Shown: positions 31,901 through 40,699, numbered from the stretch's first letter. The stretch is DNA of 51,777 nt from JAWCQZ01 sp964486625 (GCA_964486625.1 CAZANW010000003.1:1-51777), one strand, 5' to 3'. Program-made: numbers and translations. The notes: generated from the letters alone by a model not told the origin.

Positions 31901-33568
31901 TTACTCGCGGAGGAACTCGCGCAGTTCCGCCTTCGCCCTCTCCGCCCGCTTCCGCTCGGTGAGGTCGCGGACGACGCCGGTGAAGAAGCGCTCCCCGTCT
32001 GCCCGGTATTCGCCGAACGAGATTTCCACGGGAATCTCCCGCCCGCGCTTATGGAGTGCGGGCAACTCGACGCCGCTCCAGGGGATGTGCCTCTCGCCGG
32101 TCGCCAGGTATCTCCGGAGGGCGTCGAGGTGGCGGCCCCTCAGAGGCTCCGGCATGAGCATCGTGAGAGGCTGGCCCAGGAGTTCCGGCCGCGTGTAGCC
32201 GAAGAGCTTCTCGGCGGCCGCGTTGGCGAACCGGATGCGGCTCTCCGCGTCAATCAGGAGAATCGCGTCGGTGGCGGTCTCCGTGACGAGCCGGTAGCGC
32301 TCCTCGCTCTCCCGGAGGGCCCTCTCCACCCGCTTCCGCTCGGTGATGTCGATGACGGAGGCCAGCACGAAAGTTCCCTCCGTCATTTCGACATGGCTCA
32401 GGCCGATTTCGACGGGAACCTCGGTCCCGTCTTTCCGCAGCCCGAAGAGGTCCCGGCCCCTGCCCATGGGCCGCGCCTGCGGGTCCGCGAAGAATCCGGC
32501 CCGGTCACCGGGGTGCTTCCCCCGGAACCGCTCGGGAACCAGCGTTTCGATGGAGCGCCCCATCAACTCCTCCCGGGAGTAGCCGAACACCTTCTCGGCC
32601 TGCGCGTTCGCCATCCGAATCTGGCCACGGGCGTCCACCATCAGCATCGCGGCGGGCGCCGCTTCCACCGCCCGCAGCACCCGCTCCTCCACTTTCGTGC
32701 GCTGCGCGCTCACGGCGGCCAGAATCATGGCGCTCGCGGCAACTGTCCCCACGAAAATTTCCAACTGGGTGAGGCTGTCGCTGAGTCTCGGGCCCGTGAA
32801 GGGGCCCAGGCCCCGGGCGGTGCCCGCCACCGCCAGCAGGGAGAGGCCGAGGGTGGCGGCGGTCGCCCCCCGCGGGCCGAACCGGAGGGCGGCCCAGACG
32901 AGAGGGGGCAACGTCAGGTACGCAAAGGCGGCCTCCAACCGCATCCCGAAAACGACCGCGCCCAGGAGGGCCAGCAGAGCCGCCACACCTCCCGCCTCCG
33001 CAATCCGCGGGGGAGCCCAACGGGGGCGCGGCCACCGGCTCCAGGCCAGCAGGAAGGAGGCCACGACGAGGTCCCCCATCGCATCCCCGACCCACCACGC
33101 CCGCGCTGTCGCGCCGAAGTCCGATGCGGGGACCGTCCCGCCGAGAATGAGGCTCAGGGGCCCGACGGTCGCGCTGATGGCGGTGCTGAGGAGGCCGGCG
33201 AGCCCGATGAGCGCCCCCACGTCGCGCAGCCGCTCCAGGGGCGCCTGGAATCCCGCCCTCCCGAGCAGCGTGGCCCCGACGACCGCCTCCAGGGTGTTCC
33301 CGGTCGCGATTCCGGCGGCCACGGGAATGGAGGCCCCGGCGGTCAGGTTGACGAAAAATGCCCCGAGGGCGACCCCGGGCCAGAGGCCGCGGCCGCCGAG
33401 GAGGAGCGCCGCCAGAGCGATGCCGGTCGGGGGCCACACGAGGGTCGCGAAGCCGCTGACCGCGTCGAGGGAGAGCCCGATTTTCCCGGTTGCGAAGTAG
33501 GCGGCGAAGAGGAGGCCGACCTTGGCCCAGTAGCGCCACGACGGGCCGTTCCCATTCTCCATCCGCAT
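31901..33568 (-). CDS. MASE1-type membrane sensor with two PAS domains, no kinase domain
   Basis: A 555-residue protein. Residues ~12-290 form an eight-segment MASE1 sensor (SGFATLVWPPTGIALAALLLGG; WWVGDAMGDLVVASFLLAW). Two PAS-PAC units follow (~305-430 and ~435-550), each ending DITERKR/DLTERKR. It stops at AERAKAELREFLRE with no HisKA, HATPase or GGDEF domain. It could signal by protein contact or partner with the kinase at 35810. Part of the first PAS is identical at DNA level to that kinase. The ATG at 33562 is an alternative start. Confidence 0.85.
   Translation of the reverse strand: MRMENGNGPSWRYWAKVGLLFAAYFATGKIGLSLDAVSGFATLVWPPTGIALAALLLGGRGLWPGVALGAFFVNLTAGASIPVAAGIATGNTLEAVVGATLLGRAGFQAPLERLRDVGALIGLAGLLSTAISATVGPLSLILGGTVPASDFGATARAWWVGDAMGDLVVASFLLAWSRWPRPRWAPPRIAEAGGVAALLALLGAVVFGMRLEAAFAYLTLPPLVWAALRFGPRGATAATLGLSLLAVAGTARGLGPFTGPRLSDSLTQLEIFVGTVAASAMILAAVSAQRTKVEERVLRAVEAAPAAMLMVDARGQIRMANAQAEKVFGYSREELMGRSIETLVPERFRGKHPGDRAGFFADPQARPMGRGRDLFGLRKDGTEVPVEIGLSHVEMTEGTFVLASVIDITERKRVERALRESEERYRLVTETATDAILLIDAESRIRFANAAAEKLFGYTRPELLGQPLTMLMPEPLRGRHLDALRRYLATGERHIPWSGVELPALHKRGREIPVEISFGEYRADGERFFTGVVRDLTERKRAERAKAELREFLRE
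32395..32626. repeat. 232-bp perfect direct repeat, copy 1
   Basis: Identical to 36676-36907 over 232 bases, same orientation and reading frame, inside the PAS domain of the MASE1 sensor. Flanks diverge at once on both sides. Likely recent gene conversion or domain copying. Confidence 0.9.
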
Positions 33569-33617
33569 GACCGTAGCAGGTCTGGACGGGGCCGGAATAA
33601 TCTTTGGGGTCGCGCTC

Positions 33618-33631
33618 TTGCACCCGGTTTA
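33618..33631 (-). promoter_or_regulatory. shared upstream element (MASE1-PAS gene)
   Basis: Plus-strand TTGCACCCGGTTTA (coding strand TAAACCGGGTGCAA), 15 bases upstream of an AGATTATT box (33595-33602) and about 50 before the ATG. Confidence 0.5.
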
Positions 33632-33644
33632 CCCCGCGCCTCTT

Positions 33645-35294
33645 CTACCCCAGCCACTCCTTCAGTTCGGTCCGCAGCCTCTCCTTCATTTTCCGCTCGG
33701 TGATGTCCCGGAAGTTCACGACGACTCCCCGGACGGCCGGCTCGGCCAGCAGGTTGGTCGCCGCGATCTCCACCCAGCGCCACGAGCCGTCCTTGTGCCG
33801 GACGCGGCACTCGGCCGTCACGCTGCGGCCGGGCCCCTCGACGAGTCCGGCGAACTTGCCCCGGATGGACGGCAGGTCCTCGGGGTGGACCAGGTCGAAC
33901 CCGACGATTCCCATCCACTCGTTCGGGGCGTAGCCGAGCATGCGGCGCACGGCGGAACTGACGTAGAGGATGCGGGCCTGCGCGTCAATCACGCACACCG
34001 CGTCCGCGGCGTTCTCGATGAGCGCCCGGAACCGCGCGCCGCTCCGGCGCTGCTCCTCCTCGGCGTGCTTGCGCTCGGTGACGTCGAACACGGTCACAAT
34101 CCGGTAGAGGGGCCGCCCCTCCGCGTCCCGGACCGCAGTCGCGTGCAGTTCCGCCGGGAACACGCTCCCGTCCTTGCGCAGGTGGAGGGCCTCGAAAACG
34201 TGGTGCCCCGTCTCGTGGGTCCTCCGGATGTGCTCCGGGAGTTCCGCGCGCGACCCGGGCGCGAAAATCTCGGCGGACGGCCGCCCGACCAGCTCCCCGG
34301 GGGAGTAGCCATGCATCTCCTCGAATGCGGGGTTGGCGAGCAGGATGCGGGGCGGGTCGTCCACGCTGCCCACGGCCACCCCGACACGGGTGTTCTGGAC
34401 CACCTCCGCCCACCTCCGCGCCTCCTCCTCCGCCCGCTTCCGCTCGGTGACGTCCATGGCGATGCCGATGGCGCCGATGACCGTCCCGCCCGCGTCCCGA
34501 AGGGGCTCCACGTAGTTCTGGAGGGCCCTCCCGCCCCACTCCATCTCGTAGGCGACGGTCTCCCCCTTCAGGGCCCGCCGGTGAGCCGCGATGGCCGGGA
34601 ACTCCAAGTCGCTCGTGCGGAAATACTCGAAGAGGCTCATCCCGACGACCTGGTTCGGGCGCAAGCCCACGGCGGCCAGGCCCGCCCCGAGGGAGGAGGT
34701 GAACCGGAGGTCGGTGTCGGTCGTCCAGACCACCGCTGGCATCTGCTCCGAGATGAGCCGCAGCCGCTCCTCCCTCTCCCGGACCGCCTCCTCCGCCCGC
34801 TTGCGCTGGGTGATGTCAAGCGCGGCCCCGACGGTGCCGATGACCGACCCGTCCCGGTCCCGCAGCGGCTCCACGTAAACCTGGAGCACCCGCCCCATCC
34901 ACTCCATCTCGTGGGTCACGGACTCTCCGTGGAGGGCGAGGCGATGGGCCGCGATGGGCATGAAGGCCGGGTCGTTGGTCTTGAAATACTCGAAGAGGCT
35001 CATGCCGACCGCCTGGTTCGGCCGCATGTTCAGGGCCGCCAGCCCCGCCCCCAGGATGGAGGTGTAGCGGAGGTCGGCGTCGGTGGACCAGATGATGGCG
35101 GGCATCTGCTCCACCACCAGCCGCAGCCGCGCCTCCTTCTCCCGGAGGGCGGTCTCGGCCCACTGCTTTTCGGTCAGGGCGCGCTCCAGTTCCGTGAGAC
35201 GCTGCCGGAGGTCGGTGGCCCCGGACTCCGCGGAGGAATGCTTCGGGTCCCGGGGCTGCTTCGAAGGGTCGCCGGAGACAATCATCGTTCCCAT
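33645..35294 (-). CDS. cytosolic four-PAS protein without kinase domain
   Basis: A 549-residue soluble protein: a short coiled N-terminus (RQRLTELERALTEKQWAETALREKE), then four PAS-PAC modules, the first two close copies of each other (EQMPA(I/V)(I/V)W(S/T)TD(A/T)DLR; NQ(A/V)VGMSLFEYF). Each ends in DITQRKR, DVTERKR, DVTERKH or DITERKM. It ends KERLRTELKEWLG with no output domain, like the neighbour. Ligands are unknown. Likely a multi-input sensor acting on another protein. An ATG at 35285 is an alternative start. Confidence 0.85.
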   Translation of the reverse strand: MGTMIVSGDPSKQPRDPKHSSAESGATDLRQRLTELERALTEKQWAETALREKEARLRLVVEQMPAIIWSTDADLRYTSILGAGLAALNMRPNQAVGMSLFEYFKTNDPAFMPIAAHRLALHGESVTHEMEWMGRVLQVYVEPLRDRDGSVIGTVGAALDITQRKRAEEAVREREERLRLISEQMPAVVWTTDTDLRFTSSLGAGLAAVGLRPNQVVGMSLFEYFRTSDLEFPAIAAHRRALKGETVAYEMEWGGRALQNYVEPLRDAGGTVIGAIGIAMDVTERKRAEEEARRWAEVVQNTRVGVAVGSVDDPPRILLANPAFEEMHGYSPGELVGRPSAEIFAPGSRAELPEHIRRTHETGHHVFEALHLRKDGSVFPAELHATAVRDAEGRPLYRIVTVFDVTERKHAEEEQRRSGARFRALIENAADAVCVIDAQARILYVSSAVRRMLGYAPNEWMGIVGFDLVHPEDLPSIRGKFAGLVEGPGRSVTAECRVRHKDGSWRWVEIAATNLLAEPAVRGVVVNFRDITERKMKERLRTELKEWLG

Positions 35295-35324
35295 TTCACC
35301 CCGGGAGGTAGATAGGTTTCTCCG

Positions 35325-35356
35325 TTTTATTGTTTATCCGCCATGCACCCGGTTCC
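35325..35356 (-). promoter_or_regulatory. TATA box and shared upstream element (four-PAS gene)
   Basis: Plus-strand ATGCACCCGGTTCC at 35343-35356, 10 bases from a CAATAAAA box (35325-35332 on the minus strand). Confidence 0.5.
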
Positions 35357-35372
35357 GCGCGGGGGCCGGGTC

Positions 35373-35813
35373 CTACGGCGGCGTGTTCAGGAGCAGCCAG
35401 TAGAGCCCCAGTTCCCGGACCGCCTCGGCGAACTTGTCGAAGTCCACCGGCTTGACGATGTAGGAGTTGACGCCCAGTGTGTAGCACTCCTCGACGTCGC
35501 GCCTCTCCCGGGACGATGTGAGGGCGACCACCGGGACGGCCTTGGTCCGCGGGTCGGACTTGAGCCTCCGCAGAACCTCCAAGCCGTCCACCTTCGGGAG
35601 TTTCAGGTCGAGGAGGACCAGTTTGGGCGCGTCTTGCGGCGGGCGCATCGCGCCGGAGCTGGTGGTGAAGAAGAACTCCAGCGCCTCCACCCCGTCCCGC
35701 GCCACGTGGATGCGGTTGGTGATGTTCGCCTTCTTCAGCGCATGGAGGGTCAACTCGACGTCGTTGGGGTCGTCCTCCACCAGGAGGATTTCCACCGGGT
35801 GCCGCTCGCTCAT
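35373..35813 (-). CDS. Rcp1-like single-domain response regulator
   Basis: A 146-residue receiver: acidic pocket EDD (13-15), phospho-acceptor D69 (LVLLDLKLPKVDG), T/S switch ALTSS, and K in YIVKPVD. The insert (FFFTTSSGAMRPPQDAPK) is typical of Rcp1-type regulators that pair with PAS/GAF kinases. No output domain. It overlaps the kinase gene by four bases, so it is the likely partner. Confidence 0.93.
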   Translation of the reverse strand: MSERHPVEILLVEDDPNDVELTLHALKKANITNRIHVARDGVEALEFFFTTSSGAMRPPQDAPKLVLLDLKLPKVDGLEVLRRLKSDPRTKAVPVVALTSSRERRDVEECYTLGVNSYIVKPVDFDKFAEAVRELGLYWLLLNTPP

Positions 35814-38125
35814 GCGGCGCTCTCCCCTAATTTCGACTGGCGGTGCTCTTCCCGTTCCCCACCGGGCAGGTCGAGCGCGAAGCGGAACACCGCCCCCTTG
35901 CCGACCTCCCCATCGGCCCAGGCCCGCCCCCCGTGCCTCTGGACGATGTTCTGGACGATGGCGAGCCCCACACCCGAGCCCTCGAACTCGTCCGCCCGGT
36001 GGAGCCGCTGGAACACTCCGAACAACTTGTTGGCGTATCGCATGTCGAACCCGACCCCGTTGTCGCGGACGAAATAGACGGGGTGCCCGTTCGCCGCCTC
36101 GCAGCCCACCTCGATGCGGGCGGTCTCGCGCGGGCGGGTGAACTTCAGGGCGTTGGCGAGGAGGTTGACCCAGACCTGCTTGAGAAGGGCCGGGTCCCCC
36201 TCGCAGGCGGGCAGGTCGCCGACGACCAGCTCGACGGTGCGCCCCTGCCGCTCGGCGCCGAGGGAATCCATCGCCTCCCGGACGAGGGCCGCGGGGTCCA
36301 CCCGCCGCTTCTCCAGGGGCTGGCGCCCCGTCCGCGCGAAGAGCAGCAGGTCGTCGATGAGCCGGCCCATCTGCACGGTGTTCTCGCGCACCCGCTCCAG
36401 GTGGCCCCGGACCTCGGTCGGGAGCCGGGAGGCGTGCTCCTCCAACAGGATGCGCGAGAAGCCGTCGATGGCCCGCAGGGGGGCCCGCAGGTCGTGGGAG
36501 ATGGAGTAGGAGAAGCGCTCCAATTCCCTCACCGTGGTTTCCAGTTCCGCGGTCCGCTCGGCCACCCGGCGCTCCAGGTCGGCGTTGAGCCGGCGGATTT
36601 CCTCCTCCGCCCTCTTCCGCTCAGTGATGTCCACGATGGAGGCCAGCACGAAGGTCCCATCCGGCGCCTCGACGGGGCTCAGGCCGATTTCGACGGGAAC
36701 CTCGGTCCCGTCTTTCCGCAGCCCGAAGAGGTCCCGGCCCCTGCCCATGGGCCGCGCCTGCGGGTCCGCGAAGAATCCGGCCCGGTCACCGGGGTGCTTC
36801 CCCCGGAACCGCTCGGGAACCAGCGTTTCGATGGAGCGCCCCATCAACTCCTCCCGGGAGTAGCCGAACACCTTCTCGGCCTGCGCGTTCGCCATCCGAA
36901 TCTGGCCCTCCCGGTCCACCATGACCATCCCGCTGGGGGCCGCCTCCACCGCCAGGCGGGCGCGCTCCTGCGCGGGGAACGCGAGGCTCTCCAGGGTGTA
37001 GGCCTTCTCGCGGCCCAGGATGGCGAGGAACTCCACCTCGTCGTCGATGAAGAGCGGCGGGCGGTGGAACAGGACCACCAGGAGCCCCCACTTGTGGCGC
37101 CCGCTGGAGACCGGGACCGCGACCAGGGCCCGGCCCCCCATCGCGGCGGCGAGGCGGCGGTCTTCCTCTCCAAATTGCGAGGGGTCCAGGACAGCCACCG
37201 GCTCGCCGCTACTCCAGGCGCGGCCCAGAGCGCCCCCCTCCGCGGCGATGGTCGCTGGAGCGCCCTCCGGGGGGTGGGCGACCACCACGTGGAGTTCCTT
37301 CCGGCCGCTCTCCGAGAAGGCGACCAGCACGCTCTTCTCGGACTCCGAAGAAGAAGAAGAAGAAGAAGAAGAAGAGACGGCGGCTCTCGCCAATCGCTCC
37401 AGGAGCGCCTCGGTCCGGCCGGATTCCGGCCTGCCAGCGCGGAACTCCTGCAGGAACTTGTACATCTCCGCGTTCCGCCAGACGCGGCGCAGCCAGCCGG
37501 GCGGGGTGAAGCCGAGGTAGTAGGCCACGGCAACCTCGAACACGACGGACTGGAGGAAGAGCACCTGGCCGAGGGGATTCTGGGGGTCCACGATGCGGAT
37601 TCCGGCGAAGAAGATGGCCGCGGCGAGGAGGAGGGTCCCGGCGGCCACCAGCGCCATGCGCCACCGGGTCGCGCCGCGGCTCCTGCGCGCCGCCCCCGCG
37701 AATGCGACGACCCCGTAGCCGTCGAACACGACGAAATAGGCGACGACGGGCAGGAGCAGCGGGGAGGCCGGGGCGTTGGGGGGGGTCACGGGCGCGGCGA
37801 GGCGGAAGGCCCACGAGCCGGCCATCCCGAGGGCCGCCGCCCACATCCACCTCCGCGGCACCGGCCGGAAGTGCTCCACCAGCCGGACCACGAGGAACGG
37901 CTGGGCGATGGTGAAGAATGCGGATGCCATCGCCAGCGCGGGGTTCGGCCCCGTGGCGTAGGTCACCCAGGTGGAGACCGTCCCGGCCGCGAGGCTCCCG
38001 AGCATCAGCGCGACATCGAGCCGGGGGCGGTCGCGGCTCCGCAGGAACTGCGCCAACGCGAGGGCGAAGACGAGGAGGAGGCCGGCCCGCGTCGCCTCGG
38101 TGAGGGCGGACAGGAGTTCAACCAC
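35810..38125 (-). CDS. membrane GAF-PAS sensor histidine kinase
   Basis: A 771-residue kinase: about seven membrane segments (1-215), a Ser-rich linker (~250-262), a GAF-like domain (~265-400), a PAS domain (~405-520), a coiled linker (EEEIRRLNADLERRVAERTAELE), HisKA with phospho-acceptor SHDLRAPL (His near 543), and HATPase (N box NLLANALKFT, G1 DNGVGFD, G2 GSGVGLAI). The start is GTG after GGGTGAGC. It sits between two receivers in one operon (9-base gap upstream, 4-base overlap downstream). Signal unknown. Confidence 0.95.
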   Translation of the reverse strand: MVELLSALTEATRAGLLLVFALALAQFLRSRDRPRLDVALMLGSLAAGTVSTWVTYATGPNPALAMASAFFTIAQPFLVVRLVEHFRPVPRRWMWAAALGMAGSWAFRLAAPVTPPNAPASPLLLPVVAYFVVFDGYGVVAFAGAARRSRGATRWRMALVAAGTLLLAAAIFFAGIRIVDPQNPLGQVLFLQSVVFEVAVAYYLGFTPPGWLRRVWRNAEMYKFLQEFRAGRPESGRTEALLERLARAAVSSSSSSSSSSESEKSVLVAFSESGRKELHVVVAHPPEGAPATIAAEGGALGRAWSSGEPVAVLDPSQFGEEDRRLAAAMGGRALVAVPVSSGRHKWGLLVVLFHRPPLFIDDEVEFLAILGREKAYTLESLAFPAQERARLAVEAAPSGMVMVDREGQIRMANAQAEKVFGYSREELMGRSIETLVPERFRGKHPGDRAGFFADPQARPMGRGRDLFGLRKDGTEVPVEIGLSPVEAPDGTFVLASIVDITERKRAEEEIRRLNADLERRVAERTAELETTVRELERFSYSISHDLRAPLRAIDGFSRILLEEHASRLPTEVRGHLERVRENTVQMGRLIDDLLLFARTGRQPLEKRRVDPAALVREAMDSLGAERQGRTVELVVGDLPACEGDPALLKQVWVNLLANALKFTRPRETARIEVGCEAANGHPVYFVRDNGVGFDMRYANKLFGVFQRLHRADEFEGSGVGLAIVQNIVQRHGGRAWADGEVGKGAVFRFALDLPGGEREEHRQSKLGESAA
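36676..36907. repeat. 232-bp perfect direct repeat, copy 2
   Basis: Identical to 32395-32626; lies in the PAS domain of the histidine kinase, 4,281 bases away. Confidence 0.9.
37347..37376. repeat. GAA trinucleotide microsatellite (poly-Ser linker)
   Basis: Nine GAA units plus GAG on the plus strand encode a run of serines between the membrane and GAF regions of the kinase. Length change by whole units would keep the frame. Confidence 0.85.
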
Positions 38126-38134
38126 GGCCCGCGC

Positions 38135-38551
38135 TCACCCCCTCCGGCCCAGGACCTTCCTCACCTCGGCCACCAGGACCCGGGGCTCGACGGGCTTCGC
38201 CAGGAACCCGGCGGCCCCGTGCTTGAAGGCCGCCTCCGCGACCTCCACCGCCCCGAAGCCGGAGATGACGAGGACTGGGGAATCGGGGGCCGCCCGCCGC
38301 AACTCCTGGAGGGTTTCGAGACCGCTCTGGTTCGGCAGCAGGTAGTCGAGCAGGACCACCCCGAACGCGCCCTCCCGGGCCTTGCGGACCCCCTCGGCCG
38401 CGTCGGCCGCGACCTCCACCGCGCAGCCCTCGGCTTCCAGGAGCCTCCGGAGGTAGCCGAGGGTGACCGGGTCGTCGTCGATGACCAGGACCGCGGGCCT
38501 CACGGGCCCTCCCGCGATCGGGCGCTCAAGGAGCCCCTCCGCTTCCTCCAT
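38135..38551 (-). CDS. single-domain response regulator
   Basis: A 138-residue receiver: acidic pocket DDD (25-27), D69 in VVLLDYLLPNQSG, switch VISGFG, and lysine in FLAKPVEP. The first ~20 residues are a non-conserved extension. It precedes the kinase gene by 9 bases and is the first gene of the receiver-kinase-receiver operon; its promoter has the shared upstream element. Confidence 0.93.
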   Translation of the reverse strand: MEEAEGLLERPIAGGPVRPAVLVIDDDPVTLGYLRRLLEAEGCAVEVAADAAEGVRKAREGAFGVVLLDYLLPNQSGLETLQELRRAAPDSPVLVISGFGAVEVAEAAFKHGAAGFLAKPVEPRVLVAEVRKVLGRRG

Positions 38552-38574
38552 CGAGTTTCCATCTCCGCCGCGAC

Positions 38575-38605
38575 GAAGAATCCTCCTCGCATTGCACCCG
38601 GTTTA
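38575..38605 (-). promoter_or_regulatory. TATA-like box and shared upstream element (receiver operon)
   Basis: Plus-strand TTGCACCCGGTTTA at 38592-38605, 9 bases from a GGATTCTT box (about 38575-38582). It overlaps the stop codon of the Nudix gene. Confidence 0.5.
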
Positions 38606-39019
38606 CAGGGTCCCGTTGCCGAAGCCCGAATCCCTCAGCGCGGCCCGCGTGGTCCCGGTGACCCACAACCCGCGCAACTCCCGGGGCCCGAACCAGCGCG
38701 CCGCTAGCACCTCCGGGTCGGGCCGCGCCTCGCCTCCGACATAGCGCGCCCGGAAGCACTCGATGCGGTAGCGGTTCGGATATCGCCCCAACTGCCACCA
38801 CTTCGGCCACACATAGACCCCCAGCCGCTCCCCGGCCTCGACGACGCACCCCGTCTCTTCGAGGGTCTCCCGGACCGCCGCCTGCGCGGGGCTCTCGCCG
38901 GGCTCGATGCGCCCGCCGGGGAAGGCCCAGAGGCCGGGGTTCGGCGGATACTTGCGGCGGATAAGGAGGACCCTGCCTTCGTGGACGGTGAGGGTCGAGG
39001 CGGTCTCGACGAAACCCAT
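38603..39019 (-). CDS. Nudix hydrolase
   Basis: A 138-residue MutT/Nudix protein with a full Nudix box GGRIEPGESPAQAAVRETLEETGC (G-x5-E-x7-REx2EExG, positions ~35-58). The family hydrolyses nucleoside diphosphate-linked compounds; substrate unknown. The ATG at 39019 opens the gene and faces the siroheme gene at 39066 on the other strand. Confidence 0.9.
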   Translation of the reverse strand: MGFVETASTLTVHEGRVLLIRRKYPPNPGLWAFPGGRIEPGESPAQAAVRETLEETGCVVEAGERLGVYVWPKWWQLGRYPNRYRIECFRARYVGGEARPDPEVLAARWFGPRELRGLWVTGTTRAALRDSGFGNGTL

Positions 39020-39065
39020 CCCTCTCCTGGGGCGCCGTTTTTAATCTGTGGTTCCATCAGGCCCC

Positions 39066-39677
39066 ATGGACATCCACCCCCTCCCCCTCCACCTCGACCT
39101 CCGGGGCCGCCGGTGCGTGGTCGTCGGCGGGGGCCGCGAGGCGCTCCACAAGACACGGCTCCTTCTGGGCAGCGGGGCGCGGGTCGAGATTTTCAACCCC
39201 GGCCTGCTCGACACCACTCTGGGGGGGGTGGTTCGGCGAAACCGCATCCCCCACATCCGCCGCTGGGCGACACCGGCGGACCTGCGGGACTCCTGGGTGA
39301 CCTTCCACACCGAGCCCGGCCTCGACCCGTCCGTCACCGCTCTGTCGGCCGCGGCGATTCGAAACCGCCGGCTCTTCAGCGCGACCGACGCGCCCGCGCT
39401 CTCGACGGTGGTCATGCCCGCCATCGCCCGGAAGGGGCTCCTCCAGGTCGCGGTCGGGACCGGCAACGCCAGCCCCGCGACCGCGGTCCGCGTCCGGGAC
39501 GCCGTGGCGGAGGCCGCGGGCCCGGAGTTCACCGCCTACCTGCGCCGCCTGGCCCGTCTGAGGGCGCAGGTGCGCCGGCTGCCCGACCCCGAGGCGCGGA
39601 AGGAGGCGATGCGGCGCGCCTCCCGGGGGCTCCAGGTCTCGGTGAAGTTCCGCGTTCCCCGCGGCAAATCTCGATGA
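39066..39677 (+). CDS. precorrin-2 dehydrogenase / siroheme synthase-like (CysG N-terminal type)
   Basis: A 203-residue Met8/CysG-N family protein: PLHLDLRGRRCVVVGGGREALHKTRLLL Rossmann start, then NRRLFSATDAPALSTVVMPAIARKGLLQVAVGTGNASPATAVRVRD (typically the NADPH and substrate region). It converts precorrin-2 to sirohydrochlorin and may insert iron. Siroheme is the cofactor of sulfite reductase, which links it to the sulfate module at the left edge. The ATG is 27 bases after TTTTTAAT. It overlaps sua5 by four bases. Confidence 0.85.
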   Translation: MDIHPLPLHLDLRGRRCVVVGGGREALHKTRLLLGSGARVEIFNPGLLDTTLGGVVRRNRIPHIRRWATPADLRDSWVTFHTEPGLDPSVTALSAAAIRNRRLFSATDAPALSTVVMPAIARKGLLQVAVGTGNASPATAVRVRDAVAEAAGPEFTAYLRRLARLRAQVRRLPDPEARKEAMRRASRGLQVSVKFRVPRGKSR

Positions 39678-40699
39678 AGACCCGGGTCCTCCGGATTCGC
39701 AAGGGGCGCCCCCTCGGCCCCCAACTGGGGCCCGCCGCCGAAGTCCTCCGCCGGGGCGGGCTCGTCGCCTTCCCCACCGAGACGGTCTACGGCCTCGGGG
39801 CGAACGCCCTCGACCCCCGGGCCGTGGCCCGCGTCTTCCGCGCCAAGGGGCGGCCCGCCGACAACCCGATGATTGTCCACATCGCCCGGATGGAGGATTT
39901 GGCCCGCGTCACCCGGGAGACGCCCCCCGCGACACTCCGCTTGGCCCGCGCCTTCTGGCCCGGCCCCCTGACCCTCCTCTTCCGGAAGCACCCGCGCCTG
40001 CCCCGGGCGGTGACCGCGAGCCTGCCGACGGTGGCGGTCCGGATGCCCGACCACCCCATCGCCCGTGAACTCATCCTGCGGGCGGGAGTCCCGGTGGCCG
40101 CGCCGAGCGCCAACCGCTCCGGGAGGCCGAGCCCGACCCGGCCGCAGGACGTGCTGGAGGACTTGGAGGGGCGGGTCGAGATGGTGATTGACGGCGGTCC
40201 GACCCCCATCGGGGTCGAGTCCACGGTCCTCTCCACCCTCGTTTCGCCGCCCGTTCTCCTCCGGCCGGGCGCGGTGGGGCGGGAGGCGATTGAGAAAATC
40301 CTGGGCCCGGTCCGCCTCGCCTCCGGGGCGGGAGAAGGGCCAGCGCCCTCTCCCGGACTCAAGCACCGCCACTACGCCCCGCGGGCCCGCATCGTCCTCG
40401 TGGACGGCGCGCCCGGGGAGGTGCGGGAAAAAATGGAACTCCTCTCTCGCCGGTTCAGGGGAAAATCTGTGGCTGCCCTGGTGTCGGCCGCGCACCCGCC
40501 CCGCTCCATCCCCGCCCGCAGGCTGGGCCGCGACCCGCGGACGGCGGCGCACCGCCTCTTCGCGGCCCTGCGGGACCTGGACCGGGAAGGGATGGACGTG
40601 ATTCTGGTGGAGAATTTCGGGACCCGCGGGCTCGGCCTCGCCATCCGGGACCGGCTGGAGCGGGCGGCCAAGGCCAAAATCCGAAATCCAAAACCCTAA
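39674..40699 (+). CDS. sua5: threonylcarbamoyl-AMP synthase (Sua5)
   Basis: A 341-residue Sua5/YrdC protein that makes threonylcarbamoyl-AMP for tRNA t6A37. The YrdC domain (1-205) has AFPTETVYGLGANA, KGRPADNPMIVHI, SANRSGRPSPT and STVL; the C-terminal Sua5 domain (~245-330) starts after PSPGLKHRHYAPRA. The final residues KIRNPKP are encoded by the AT-rich repeat at 40681, so the native C-terminus was probably altered by it. Confidence 0.93.
   Translation: MKTRVLRIRKGRPLGPQLGPAAEVLRRGGLVAFPTETVYGLGANALDPRAVARVFRAKGRPADNPMIVHIARMEDLARVTRETPPATLRLARAFWPGPLTLLFRKHPRLPRAVTASLPTVAVRMPDHPIARELILRAGVPVAAPSANRSGRPSPTRPQDVLEDLEGRVEMVIDGGPTPIGVESTVLSTLVSPPVLLRPGAVGREAIEKILGPVRLASGAGEGPAPSPGLKHRHYAPRARIVLVDGAPGEVREKMELLSRRFRGKSVAALVSAAHPPRSIPARRLGRDPRTAAHRLFAALRDLDREGMDVILVENFGTRGLGLAIRDRLERAAKAKIRNPKP

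Noticed and set aside
37347..37376. GAA repeat as a phase-variation switch
   Set aside because: Triplet unit cannot shift the frame; only linker length would change.
35843..38707. 954-codon plus-strand frame opposite the kinase
   Set aside because: Shadow of the histidine kinase and receiver.
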